From the NCBI GenBank assembly GCA_025999115.1, contig BNWW01000005.1:1-50001 (forward strand): a stretch of 50,001 nt of DNA. The letters are read 5' to 3'. The notes beneath the pieces were generated by a model. It was not told where the DNA came from, did no database searches, and worked only from the letters and a program-made list of their open reading frames with translations. Both the position numbers and the translations under genes were made by a program. Positions 41,157-50,001 of the stretch are shown piece by piece (positions within the stretch are counted from its first letter, which is position 1; the number at the start of each line of letters is the position of its first letter). This stretch comes from Bacteroidia bacterium (GTDB taxonomy: Bacteria > Bacteroidota > Bacteroidia > Bacteroidales > Azobacteroidaceae).

Positions 41157-44018
41157 ATGAACCGCCCTACCCCATTTTTAAGCCTCGTAGCCAACGATTT
41201 AATCCGTCGCTTCGGCACCGACCTCTCGGAAATCATCGTGGTTTTCCCCGGCATCCGGGCGAGTTTGTTTTTCAATCAATATCTATACCAACAAGCGAAA
41301 CAACCGCTGTGGGCGCCGCAATACCGCTCCATCGAAAGTTTGTTTGAAGGCGCCTGCGAAGGGCAAAAAGGCGACACCATTCAGCTAATCGCTGAATTAT
41401 ATGAAAGTTACACGCAAGTTTATAATGCACATCATTCCGAACCTTCCAGAGAAACGCTAGACGAATTTTTCTTTTTCGGCGAAATTTTATTAAATGATTT
41501 CGACGATGTGGATAAAAATTTAGTCTACGCACAAGCCTTATTCAGCAATTTGCAGGATTTGGATGCTTTGCGCGACGATTTCAGCCACCTTTCCGAAGAA
41601 CAAATCGAAGCCATTCGCCGCCACTTGGGCGCTTTTCACGGCGAAAGCGCACTCAAAAACGCATTTTGGAACATTTGGAGCCTCTTGGGCGAAGTCTATA
41701 CCGTTTTCAAAAACCGGCTGCAAACGCAAAATATTGCCTATCCCGGCATGTTGATGCGCTCGGTCGTCGAATCCGAAACCGTAGAATTTCCGGGGCGACA
41801 TTATGTTCTTGTCGGATTTAACGTATTGAGTAAAAGCGAAGAAGCATTATTCAAGAAATTAAAACACAAAGCTTCTTTCTATTGGGATTACGACGAATAT
41901 TACCTGACCATCGAAGCCGGACGATTCATCCGAAGCAACATCCAAAAATTCGGTTCGGCCTTGGATAACAACTTGTTTAACACGTTTCTATCATCGGAGA
42001 AAAAAATCACATTTCTGGCCTCGCCTTCCGAAAGCGGTCAATCGGCAAGCATCGACCCGTGGATTGATTCTTTGGAAAAAGAGCCTTCGTTTACCCAAGC
42101 CGACTCGGCCATTGTGTTGTGTAACGAAACTTTATTGCCCTCGATCATGCACTCCATTTCTCCTCAAAAGGTTGAAAATGTGAATATTACCATGGGCTTT
42201 CCGATTACGCAAACGGCTATATGCAGTTTTCTGCAAGTATTGACCGAAATGCAAACCAAAGCGTATCGCGTGGCCGACCAATCGTTTTGGTATCGCTACG
42301 TGCTGCCTGTGTTGCGCCATCCTTACGCATCGCTCGTCTTTCCCGAAGTCGGCGAGATCGAAAAAGAAATCACTCAAAACAATATTTTTTATCCTTCAGC
42401 GAAACAATTGCGCGACCCACTGCTGTTCGCATACGCATCGACTACCCTCGATTTGGCGCGCTACCTGCTCGAAATTATCCAAAAAGTAGGTCAATCGTAC
42501 GAAAACGAAGCCGAAAACACGTACACCGGTTTGTATCAGGAATCGATTTTTCGCGCCTATCAAACAGTCAATCGCTTGTACGGATTACTTTCGAGCGGAA
42601 AATTGCAATTGGAAAAAACCACTTTTTTGCGTTTGCTGCGCAAATTGCTTTCAACCGTCCAAATTCCGTTTCACGGCGAACCGGTCAAAGGCCTGCAAAT
42701 CATGGGCGTTTTGGAAACTCGCACCTTGGATTTCGATAATCTTTTGATTTTCAACATGAACGAAGGTTTTATGCCGGCCACGAACAACGACAATACCTTC
42801 GTTCCTCAATTCCTCCGCACGCATTTCGGCATGAGCGCCATCGACCATCAGGATTCGGTTTTCGCCTATTATTTCTACCGCTTGATTCAACGCGCACAAA
42901 ACATCACCTTGGTTTACACCACCGACAAATCACAAACCGGAAAATCGGAAATAAGCCGTTTTTTACTGCAATTGTTGGTCGAACCGAAACTCAAAGGAAA
43001 AATCGAACGATTCGCCTTGCAATCAAACATACAACCAATTCATTCCGAAGCGGTTATCATAGAAAAAGATAATATTTTAATCGAAAAAATCAAACAACAA
43101 TACGATTTGAATACCAATCCCGAAGCTTATCGATTATCTCCCACAGCCTTAAATACTTACATCAATTGCAGTTACAAATTCTATTTGGAATACATCGAAG
43201 GCTTGCGTGATCGCGAAGAAACAGTCGATGAATTGGACAATTCGATTTTCGGCTCCATTTTCCACCGCGCCGCCGAATATTTATACAAAGAAATCATCGC
43301 AAACAATTCCTTGCCGTTCACGATTTACAAAGAACATTTTTCCGGCTATTTGGAATATCCGCACAAAATTGAACGCATTGTCTTACAAGCATTTGAACAA
43401 GAATATTTCAAAAATCGAAAAGCAGATAAATCCGATTTCAACGGCGAACAATTAATTAATTTTCACGTCATTTGTAAATTGTTGGAACGCTTGCTTCAAT
43501 TCGACCGGCAACGTGCTCCCTTTACAATTCTCGGATTGGAATATCCTGTAAAAGAAGAATTTAGCTTGAAATCGAAAAACATTCGCCTGCACATCGGCGG
43601 CATCATCGACCGTTTGGAAGAAAAAGACGGAACGCGCATCATCCTCGACTACAAAACCGGCGGTAAAGCCAAAGAAATCAAAACATTGGAAGATTTATTC
43701 ATCGCCAAACCCAATCGCGCGGCGCACATCTTCCAAACATTCGTTTACGCTTCGGCGCTTCTGCAACGCCCTGATTTTCAATATCCGATTGTTCCGGCAT
43801 TGCTTTATATCCAGCAAGCCAACCAAGCAGATTATTCGCCCGTTGTCCGCTACGACAAGCAGCCGGTGGAAGATTTTCGCGAATTAAACGACAATTTTCA
43901 AGCGTTGCTGATGGATGCGATTCGTGAAATTTTCGATTCCGCCCATCCTTTCAGTCAAACCGAAATAGCGGAGAATTGCCGGTATTGTGATTTTCGGGCG
44001 ATGTGCAATCGGGGATAA
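41157..44018 (+). CDS. AddB/RecB-like PD-(D/E)xK nuclease-helicase-type protein, 953 aa
   Basis: The N-terminal two thirds resemble inactivated AddB-type helicase domains (IIVVFPGIRASLFFNQYL, NEGFMPATNNDNTF). The C-terminal nuclease (PF12705) has LSPTALNTYINCSYKFYLEYIEGL, GSIFHRAAEYLY, GGIIDRLEEKDGTRIILDYKTGG (D831, K833) and NCRYCDFRAMC. Cys671, Cys941, Cys944 and Cys950 form the Fe-S cage typical of AddB and Cas4-like nucleases. It processes double-strand breaks with a UvrD/AddA-type helicase, not present in this window. Preceded by the DUF3127 gene in an apparent operon. Confidence 0.88.
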   Translation: MNRPTPFLSLVANDLIRRFGTDLSEIIVVFPGIRASLFFNQYLYQQAKQPLWAPQYRSIESLFEGACEGQKGDTIQLIAELYESYTQVYNAHHSEPSRETLDEFFFFGEILLNDFDDVDKNLVYAQALFSNLQDLDALRDDFSHLSEEQIEAIRRHLGAFHGESALKNAFWNIWSLLGEVYTVFKNRLQTQNIAYPGMLMRSVVESETVEFPGRHYVLVGFNVLSKSEEALFKKLKHKASFYWDYDEYYLTIEAGRFIRSNIQKFGSALDNNLFNTFLSSEKKITFLASPSESGQSASIDPWIDSLEKEPSFTQADSAIVLCNETLLPSIMHSISPQKVENVNITMGFPITQTAICSFLQVLTEMQTKAYRVADQSFWYRYVLPVLRHPYASLVFPEVGEIEKEITQNNIFYPSAKQLRDPLLFAYASTTLDLARYLLEIIQKVGQSYENEAENTYTGLYQESIFRAYQTVNRLYGLLSSGKLQLEKTTFLRLLRKLLSTVQIPFHGEPVKGLQIMGVLETRTLDFDNLLIFNMNEGFMPATNNDNTFVPQFLRTHFGMSAIDHQDSVFAYYFYRLIQRAQNITLVYTTDKSQTGKSEISRFLLQLLVEPKLKGKIERFALQSNIQPIHSEAVIIEKDNILIEKIKQQYDLNTNPEAYRLSPTALNTYINCSYKFYLEYIEGLRDREETVDELDNSIFGSIFHRAAEYLYKEIIANNSLPFTIYKEHFSGYLEYPHKIERIVLQAFEQEYFKNRKADKSDFNGEQLINFHVICKLLERLLQFDRQRAPFTILGLEYPVKEEFSLKSKNIRLHIGGIIDRLEEKDGTRIILDYKTGGKAKEIKTLEDLFIAKPNRAAHIFQTFVYASALLQRPDFQYPIVPALLYIQQANQADYSPVVRYDKQPVEDFRELNDNFQALLMDAIREIFDSAHPFSQTEIAENCRYCDFRAMCNRG

Positions 44019-44039
44019 TTGAAAAAAAATTAAAAATCT

Positions 44040-44380
44040 ATGAATCCGGAAAAAAAGAATCAAGGGGAAATTGTCATCTATCAAACTCCAGACGGCACGG
44101 TGCTATGGATGGCAAAACACAAACTTCAACAGTGCAATGCTACAATCTGGACGTAATTATTTCTGTTGGATATCGAGTAAAATCTCAACGAGGCGCTCAA
44201 TTTCGCATTTGGGCAAATAAAGTACTAAAAGATTATATTATAAAAGGTTATGCCGCAAATGACAAACTAAAACTTAATCAATACAATGACTTAAAGCAAA
44301 CGGTAAAACTTTTATCAAACGTAATTCAAAACAAAGAATTGAGTAACAAGGAAGTTTGTCTGTTATATTGGGTATTATGA
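44040..44380 (+). pseudogene. RhuM-family protein remnant
   Basis: Starts as MNPEKKNQGEIVIYQTPDGT, the usual RhuM beginning, then jumps by deletion and frameshift to VQCYNLDVIISVGYRVKSQR, RGAQFRIWANKVLKDYIIKG and LSNVIQNKELSNKE before a premature end. The DNA-binding-like middle and the C-terminal domain are lost. RhuM proteins occur on pathogenicity and defence islands. Confidence 0.75.
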
Positions 44381-44816
44381 AAGTTTATCCCACACTTGAA
44401 AAATATGCAGAAAAAGAAAAATTCAAAAGCAGTCCTGTTTGCGACAAGGTTTTGAAACGTGCGAAACACTTCCGCATGGTTTCAGCCTTTTAGTAAAGAA
44501 ACTGAATCCGCAAGCTGAAAATCCCACATTCAGGGAATCTGTAAAGAGTGGCGAATGTGAGCACAAACAAGGCATTGCGGTTTACTATTCCAATCGTTGT
44601 CCGTTTACCGAGTATCATATCAACAATTCATTGCAGGAAACAGCCCGAAACAGAAATCTGCCGCTGCACATTATCAAATTGGCAACGATGGAACAAGCGC
44701 AATCTTCGCAGACACCTGCAACTATTTTCAGTTTGTTCTACAATGGAAAGTTTGTAACGACAGACCTGAGCGCTTGTATGGATAGCCGATTTGACAAAGT
44801 TGTGAAGATGGAATAA
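44377..44816 (+). pseudogene. GNAT acetyltransferase with YoaP domain, C-terminal remnant
   Basis: From 44439 the frame reads QGFETCETLPHGFSLLVKKL, GIAVYYSNRCPFTEYHINNS and TPATIFSLFYNGKFVTTDLS, the YoaP-type C-terminal half of a GNAT-family protein. The acetyl-CoA-binding N-terminal domain is absent. A separate short frame at 44377-44493 (MKVYPTLEKYAEKEK) runs into it out of phase. The frame from 44439 begins within foreign sequence, so this is a fragment, not a gene with a new start. Confidence 0.65.
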
Positions 44817-44952
44817 CAAAAAGAGAAGCCATTGCGCAGATGAAAAGGAACTTGGGGCGTTAGAGAACAGAGAAGGCAAATTAATTCGCACCCTTTTTTT
44901 TATTTTTCAATATTTCCCTCTCCAAATATTTCCCAAAACCCAAAATTTTCCT

Positions 44953-44960
44953 TACCTTTG
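44953..44960 (+). promoter_or_regulatory. -7 box TACCTTTG for purB
   Basis: TACCTTTG, 49 bp before the purB start, followed by CCCCC as at several promoters in this window. Confidence 0.55.
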
Positions 44961-45009
44961 CCCCCGAATCAAAAATAAATTACCTGATTAGCAAGACGAC
45001 AAATTCGTT

Positions 45010-46356
45010 ATGAAACTAAACACACTTACGGCGATTTCCCCCGTTGATGGCCGGTATCGCGATAAAACGGTAAACCTTGCCGGCTATTTTTCCGAATATG
45101 CTCTTATTCGTTATAGGGTTTTGGTCGAAATAGAATATTTTATTTCGCTCTGTGAATTGCCGATTCCGCAATTAAAAAACATTGTTGCAACTGAAATGTA
45201 TGAATCGCTTCGGAATATTTACCGTAATTTTACACTGGAAAACGCCGAACAAATCAAACAAATCGAACGAACAACCAATCACGACGTAAAAGCGGTCGAA
45301 TATTTCCTGAAAGAACAATTCGACCAACTGCAATTATCCGGTTATAAAGAATTTATCCATTTTGGATTAACGTCGCAAGACATTAACAATACCGCCGTTC
45401 CGCTCTCAATCAAAGAAGCTTTGGAATTGGAATATTGCCCGATGTTGAGCCAAATCATCCAAGTTTTACAACATTACGCCGGCGAATGGGCGGATGTTTC
45501 GATGTTGGCCAAAACACACGGACAACCGGCCTCCCCCACCCGCTTGGGCAAAGAAATCCAAGTATTTGCCTATCGTTTGGAAAAACAATTCGCGGTATTG
45601 CAATCCATTCCGCTGACCGCAAAATTCGGCGGAGCCACCGGCAACTACAATGCACACCATCTGGCCTATCCGCAATACGATTGGAAAGAGTTCGGCGACC
45701 GCTTTGTGTATGAAAAATTGGGCTTGCACCGTGAGCAATGGACTACTCAAATCTCGAATTACGATGCACTTTCGGCTCTTTTCGATGCCATGAAACGCAT
45801 CAACACCATTCTCATCGACTTGAGCCGTGATGTATGGCAATACATTTCGATGGAATATTTCAAACAGAAAATCAAGGAAGGCGAAATCGGTTCCTCAGCC
45901 ATGCCGCACAAAGTCAATCCGATTGATTTTGAAAATGCGGAAGGCAACCTCGGAATAGCCAACGCTTTACTCGAACATTTAGCCGCGAAATTGCCCGTTT
46001 CCCGTTTGCAACGCGACCTAACCGACTCCACCGTTTTACGCAACATCGGCGTGCCGTTTGCACACGTTTTCATCTCCTTGCAGAGTTTACAAAAAGGATT
46101 ATCCAAATTATTACTCAACCGCGAGGTTATTTACCAAGATTTGGACAAGGCTTGGGCTGTGGTAGCCGAAGGCATTCAAACTATTTTGCGACGGGAAGGT
46201 TATCCCAAACCCTACGAAGCCTTGAAAGCATTAACACGCACCAACGAGGCCATTACGGAACAATCCATCAAAGCGTTCATCCAAACTTTGGAAGTGAGTG
46301 ACGAAGTGAAAAACGAATTAAATCAAATTACACCTCAAAATTATACAGGTATATAA
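45010..46356 (+). CDS. purB: Adenylosuccinate lyase
   Basis: 448 aa, the length of the E. coli-type enzyme. Contains TSQDINNTAVPLSIKEAL, KTHGQPASPTRLGKE (substrate-binding His) and the fumarase/aspartase signature GSSAMPHKVNPIDFENAEGN with the catalytic serine loop at S295-S296. It carries out two steps of purine synthesis: SAICAR to AICAR and adenylosuccinate to AMP, releasing fumarate. It is 26 bp upstream of the pseudouridine synthase gene, so they may share a transcript ending at 47766. Confidence 0.96.
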   Translation: MKLNTLTAISPVDGRYRDKTVNLAGYFSEYALIRYRVLVEIEYFISLCELPIPQLKNIVATEMYESLRNIYRNFTLENAEQIKQIERTTNHDVKAVEYFLKEQFDQLQLSGYKEFIHFGLTSQDINNTAVPLSIKEALELEYCPMLSQIIQVLQHYAGEWADVSMLAKTHGQPASPTRLGKEIQVFAYRLEKQFAVLQSIPLTAKFGGATGNYNAHHLAYPQYDWKEFGDRFVYEKLGLHREQWTTQISNYDALSALFDAMKRINTILIDLSRDVWQYISMEYFKQKIKEGEIGSSAMPHKVNPIDFENAEGNLGIANALLEHLAAKLPVSRLQRDLTDSTVLRNIGVPFAHVFISLQSLQKGLSKLLLNREVIYQDLDKAWAVVAEGIQTILRREGYPKPYEALKALTRTNEAITEQSIKAFIQTLEVSDEVKNELNQITPQNYTGI

Positions 46357-46382
46357 TCAAATCAAATTTCAAATTTAAAAAA

Positions 46383-47714
46383 ATGGCAGAAGAATGGAAG
46401 CCCCGCTACAACGACGGGCAAAACGGAGATGGTCAGAATCGTGAGAGAAGACCATACAATTCGAATCGTTCGAATTACAACAACCAAGGAAGTTATGGAA
46501 GAACGGATAACCGGGGAAGTTACAACCGTTCAAGTTCGGATTCTTACGGCTATCGCGAAGATAGCGGATATCGTCCGCGACCTTCTTACAACCGGGAAAA
46601 CAACACCTACAATCGCGAAGGCGGTTCTTTCAATCGCGAAAACGGTAGTTCTTACAATCGGGAAGGCGGATACAACAACCGTCCTTACAATCGTCCCAAC
46701 TATCAGTCCAACGATGGTTACGACCGGCCGCAACGCAGTTACGACAATCAATCCGATTATCAAAGCAGCGGATTAGTGAAGAAAAGACGTCCCCGCGTAG
46801 GCGAAGCGGTTACACCGTCCCGGCAGGCAGGCAATTACGGCGATCGTCCGTATCAACCTCGCCAACAGGATGGCTACCAACAACGTCCGGGCGCGAACCG
46901 GAATCAGCCCATGAGAGGAAGGCAACCCTACAATCCCAACGCAAAGTACGGTGTACAAAAACAACTGAAATACCGCGAAGAACATTGGGATCCCGAAGAA
47001 TTGGTTCGTTTGAATAAATACTTGGCCAATGCAGGCGTATGTTCGCGCCGCGAAGCCGACGAATTTATCAAAGCCGGATTAGTGGCGGTAAACGGAACCA
47101 CCATTACCGAATTGGGTACGAAAGTAAAACGCGCCGACGAAGTTACGTTCCACAACGAACCGGTAAAACTCGAACAAAAAATCTATCTTTTATTGAACAA
47201 ACCGCGCAATTGCGTTACCACTGCCGACGATCCGCAAGAACGTCTAACCGTGATGGACTTGGTAAAAACCGCTTGTCAGGAACGCATTTTCCCTGTGGGA
47301 CGTTTGGATAGAAATACCACCGGCGTATTATTGCTGACCAACGACGGCGATTTATCCTCAAAACTGACTCATCCGAAATACGCGAAAAAGAAAATCTATC
47401 ACGTTTGGTTGGATAAGGATGTGGAAATCGACGATATGCAAAAATTGGCCGACGGCATTGAATTGGAAGACGGAGAAATCCACGCCGACGCCATCAGTTA
47501 CGTTACCGATGAAGCCAAAGACCAAGTGGGCATCGAAATCCACTCCGGCAAAAACCGCATCGTACGCCGTATGTTTGAAAAATTAGGCTATCACGTAACG
47601 AAATTAGACCGGGTCTATTTCGCCGGATTGACAAAAAAGAATTTGAAAAAAGGACATTGGCGCTTCTTGAACGAACAGGAAGTAGCAATGCTTCGAATGG
47701 GGTCGTTTGAATAA
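46383..47714 (+). CDS. RluB/RsuA-family rRNA pseudouridine synthase with disordered N-terminus, 443 aa
   Basis: Residues 1-190 are a low-complexity Asn/Arg/Tyr/Gly/Ser-rich region with repeated NREGG/YNRE units, likely disordered and RNA-binding. An S4 domain follows (LNKYLANAGVCSRREADEFI, about 208-255), then the synthase domain with GRLDRNTTGVLLLTNDGDL (catalytic D309) and SGKNRIVRRMFEKLGY. It isomerises uridine in 23S rRNA (RluB-type) or a related site. Family members in Bacteroidetes often have such N-terminal extensions. A strong terminator follows. Confidence 0.9.
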   Translation: MAEEWKPRYNDGQNGDGQNRERRPYNSNRSNYNNQGSYGRTDNRGSYNRSSSDSYGYREDSGYRPRPSYNRENNTYNREGGSFNRENGSSYNREGGYNNRPYNRPNYQSNDGYDRPQRSYDNQSDYQSSGLVKKRRPRVGEAVTPSRQAGNYGDRPYQPRQQDGYQQRPGANRNQPMRGRQPYNPNAKYGVQKQLKYREEHWDPEELVRLNKYLANAGVCSRREADEFIKAGLVAVNGTTITELGTKVKRADEVTFHNEPVKLEQKIYLLLNKPRNCVTTADDPQERLTVMDLVKTACQERIFPVGRLDRNTTGVLLLTNDGDLSSKLTHPKYAKKKIYHVWLDKDVEIDDMQKLADGIELEDGEIHADAISYVTDEAKDQVGIEIHSGKNRIVRRMFEKLGYHVTKLDRVYFAGLTKKNLKKGHWRFLNEQEVAMLRMGSFE

Positions 47715-47728
47715 AACGGGATAAATCT

Positions 47729-47766
47729 AAAAAAGCGCTGTGAAATAATTCTCACGGCGCTTTTTT
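47729..47766 (+). terminator. Rho-independent terminator
   Basis: AAAAAAGCGCTGTGA and TCACGGCGCTTTTTT pair over 15 bp (one G-U) around a short AT-rich loop. It begins 15 bp after the pseudouridine synthase stop. It reads well in both directions, so it may also end the GH31 transcript from the other side. The sequence 47767-47944 shows nothing else. Confidence 0.88.
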
Positions 47767-47944
47767 CATTCTATCGCTTTTAATAACAGTGGGATAAATT
47801 ACTGATTTTATGATTAAATTGATTATTTTTGATAGAAATCCCCGATATTTTAATCGCCGGGATTGCTATGAGCAATACTTTACCTCTTGCAACACTAAAC
47901 CGAAAACATTTTGAGAGGATAAATGGGTTGAAAATAATTTTTAA

Positions 47945-50001
47945 TTAAATCGCAGTACCAGCCTGTTCCAAGATTTTCACTACCAGCATCACATCACAAA
48001 ACTGCGCAGCCAAATCAATAATGATTTTATGCGCATTCGCATCATAACGCCACGCGCCGTTTGTCCCTTCGATTTCAATGTTTTGAGGTTGTTGTTTTGC
48101 CAACAATTCCAAACGATAAGCGCGTTGACTGAGCATTCCTGCAAACGAACCTTGACGAGGATAAATCGTGCAAACGGTTGTATTTTCCGTAGTGGATTGC
48201 GTGATTTTTGTCATCGTAAAATCGCCTTTTTCGTAATGATCGTTATCGTTTTCATCTTCGTAAAACGATAATTCGCCAAAATTGCCGGGAGCAAATTGCA
48301 GAATCAACAAATCGGGGCGATTTTTCAGATGATTCATTTTCGGATACAAGGGAATAATAGCGCCTTGCCGGTAATAATACGGAATTTGTTCGCGTGTAAA
48401 ATTTCGCTGAACGACTTGATTTCCTTCGAGTAAGGTTCCGGTAGCCACTTCATACCATTTTCCGCCAGGTAGCCAGACGGTTTGGGTTACGCTTCCTGTC
48501 CCGTTGTCGGATTGCGTAATTGGAGCCGCCAGAATATCGTTTCCGAATAAATATTGTCCTTCGTATTGATAAGCTTCTTCGCATTCGGGATAATCGTAAT
48601 ACAAGGGGCGGCAAATTGAAATGCCTGTGTCGTATGCTTGTCGCGCCGCTGTGTAGATATAAGGAACGAGTGCGTAACGCAATTCCAAAGCCTGCCGCAT
48701 CAACGGAAAATTCGGATAATGCCAGATTCGCCGTTCGATATGCGTAGCATTGGTGGCGTGCGTACGCAAAACCGGCGAAAAAACCGCATATTGAATCCAA
48801 CGCAAATAAAGTTCGGGATTGTTGTCGCCGCGCTGAATATGGCCGCCGATATCGTGACTCCAATAGCCGTAGCCCACATTGGAAGCTGTAGCCGTGAAAT
48901 AAGGTTGAAAAGCGAGCGATGGGAAAGACACATACGTATCGCCCGAAAAACCGATTTGATACCGATGGTTGCCCAATCCGCCCCAACGATGGAAAATCAT
49001 CGGGCGCGCTTTTCCCTGCAATTTTTTATCACTAAAAAACACGTGATTCAGCCAGAAAGTATTGCCCAGTTTTTTTTCGTTGCGGGCAATTGTCCATTGT
49101 TGCCAATCCAACCACCAAAAATCCACGCCGATGTTTTCGTGCGGACGGAGGATTCGATTAAAAAAAGCTTGATAAAATGGTTTTTTCTCGATATTCCATT
49201 TTACGGTTTTTTTGACGGAAAGTCCCAAATCCTGCGCCAACAGATCGTGGTTGGCTTCGTAAATTCCAATACCATCAGCCGGATGCAGATTAAGCGTGGT
49301 TTTCAGATTTTTATCGTGCAGCCATGAAAGCAAACCAGCAGGATCGGAAAATAAAGTCGGATTCCAAGTCCAGCCCGTCCAGGAAGTTTCTTTATCGCTG
49401 CCGTTGAAACCGTTTTTATGCCAATCCATATCAATCACCATAACATCCACCGGAATATCGTGTGCATTGATTTCGTTCACAATATCTTTAATATCCTGTT
49501 CGGTATAACGTTGATATTTAGAATACCAATAACCGAAAACGTACATGGGCGGCAATGGAATTTTCCCGGCGATTTGCGTAAAATCGTACAAGGCTTTTTT
49601 ATAATCGTGGCCGTAACCGAGGAAATACCAATCAAGCGAATTTTTATCGGCGCGTTGGGCAACCCAATCCACGCCGGCGCTTCCATCGAACATCAAGCTA
49701 TGACTTCCGTCTTTGCGCGGTTGTTTTTCATCGATAACCGCCCAACCCGAACGCGAAATCAGGCCGTCTTCCAAGCACAAACGCACATCTCCGTCGGCGC
49801 CGTCCAAAGTGCGGGCGGTGCCTTTCAGGTTTTGCGGATCGCTTTTGCCGGGATACCATATTTCCTCTTTTCCGTTTACCAACAAGGTAATTTGTAAATT
49901 CGGATGATTCGGATGATTGTTCACGGGATGAGCGCCGGTTTTATAGCGCAAGGTCAATTGAGCGGTAGCAATCGACAAATAACCGTTTTCTTCTTTCACG
50001 G
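47945..50001 (-). CDS. Glycoside hydrolase family 31 protein (partial, N-terminus beyond window)
   Basis: At least 684 residues. The N-terminal beta-sandwich (LSIATAQLTLRYKTG, IWYPGKSDPQNLKGTARTLD) begins about where residue 100 of GH31 enzymes would be, so the gene very probably extends past the edge and the GTG at 49999 is internal. The barrel shows MYVFGYWYSKYQRYTEQD, the nucleophile region VDFWWLDWQQW and the acid region GFSGDTYVSF, then the usual C-terminal sheets. It is an alpha-glucosidase or alpha-xylosidase type enzyme. It converges with the purB unit and is not part of the first GH cluster. Confidence 0.88.
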   Translation of the reverse strand, partial: VKEENGYLSIATAQLTLRYKTGAHPVNNHPNHPNLQITLLVNGKEEIWYPGKSDPQNLKGTARTLDGADGDVRLCLEDGLISRSGWAVIDEKQPRKDGSHSLMFDGSAGVDWVAQRADKNSLDWYFLGYGHDYKKALYDFTQIAGKIPLPPMYVFGYWYSKYQRYTEQDIKDIVNEINAHDIPVDVMVIDMDWHKNGFNGSDKETSWTGWTWNPTLFSDPAGLLSWLHDKNLKTTLNLHPADGIGIYEANHDLLAQDLGLSVKKTVKWNIEKKPFYQAFFNRILRPHENIGVDFWWLDWQQWTIARNEKKLGNTFWLNHVFFSDKKLQGKARPMIFHRWGGLGNHRYQIGFSGDTYVSFPSLAFQPYFTATASNVGYGYWSHDIGGHIQRGDNNPELYLRWIQYAVFSPVLRTHATNATHIERRIWHYPNFPLMRQALELRYALVPYIYTAARQAYDTGISICRPLYYDYPECEEAYQYEGQYLFGNDILAAPITQSDNGTGSVTQTVWLPGGKWYEVATGTLLEGNQVVQRNFTREQIPYYYRQGAIIPLYPKMNHLKNRPDLLILQFAPGNFGELSFYEDENDNDHYEKGDFTMTKITQSTTENTTVCTIYPRQGSFAGMLSQRAYRLELLAKQQPQNIEIEGTNGAWRYDANAHKIIIDLAAQFCDVMLVVKILEQAGTAI

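Noticed and set aside
46429..46776. 115-codon frame inside the pseudouridine synthase N-terminus and its antisense partner
   Set aside because: Low-complexity coding sequence keeps several frames open; no start context or homology.
1..50001. CRISPR arrays, rRNA and tRNA genes
   Set aside because: No regularly spaced direct repeats, no rRNA-like blocks and no cloverleaf candidates were noticed by eye. A tRNA scan would be needed to be certain.

Overview
The window comes from a member of the Bacteroidota, most likely a Bacteroidales lineage that uses type IX secretion (Porphyromonadaceae, Dysgonomonadaceae or Tannerellaceae relatives). The grounds are TAnnTTTG promoter boxes, C-terminal Por/T9SS-type sorting tails on several large secreted proteins, BACON-domain lipoproteins, DUF3127, DUF2147 and many glycoside hydrolases. 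No rRNA, tRNA or CRISPR array was recognised.

Region 1 (1-14036, + strand) is a polysaccharide-degradation cluster: the end of a GH71/99-like gene, a GH2, a GH43, a T9SS beta-helix protein, a short membrane-anchored secreted protein, a second GH2, a five-bladed-propeller GH43-like protein, and a beta-helix/SGNH-esterase fusion. Genes overlap by 4 bp or lie close together. No SusC/SusD pair is present. Region 2 (14037-24432) is accessory DNA: two paralogous BACON lipoproteins, an AbiE toxin-antitoxin pair, a formylglycine-generating-enzyme-like protein whose C-terminus looks like the variable region of a diversity-generating retroelement (DGR), fragments of two transposases, four copies of a repeated gene 3' end, and a second AbiEii-type module.

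Region 3 (24433-26264) is housekeeping: TsaE, a secreted glycerophosphodiesterase, a small lipoprotein and a DUF2147 protein. Region 4 (26280-30024, - strand) is a defence-type operon: a GHKL ATPase fused to a PD-(D/E)xK nuclease-like domain, a predicted type II restriction endonuclease, two small proteins, and the decayed stumps of two DNA methyltransferases. Region 5 (30139-38948) has a prohibitin-type SPFH protein, a secreted flavin/pyridoxamine-oxidase-like protein and two giant T9SS beta-helix/esterase fusions. Region 6 (39116-44816) has an MNT/HEPN module, transposase debris, a DUF3127 protein with an SSB-like tail, an AddB-like nuclease, and RhuM and acetyltransferase pseudogenes. Region 7 (44953-50001) has purB, an RluB-type pseudouridine synthase with a disordered N-terminus, and a GH31 gene running off the right edge.

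Three themes deserve attention. The FGE-like gene carries a block of NNY codons typical of adenine-directed DGR mutagenesis. Short GC-rich palindromes are inserted inside at least five secreted-protein genes, always in the same reading phase. The GHKL-nuclease/endonuclease operon has lost its methylase.
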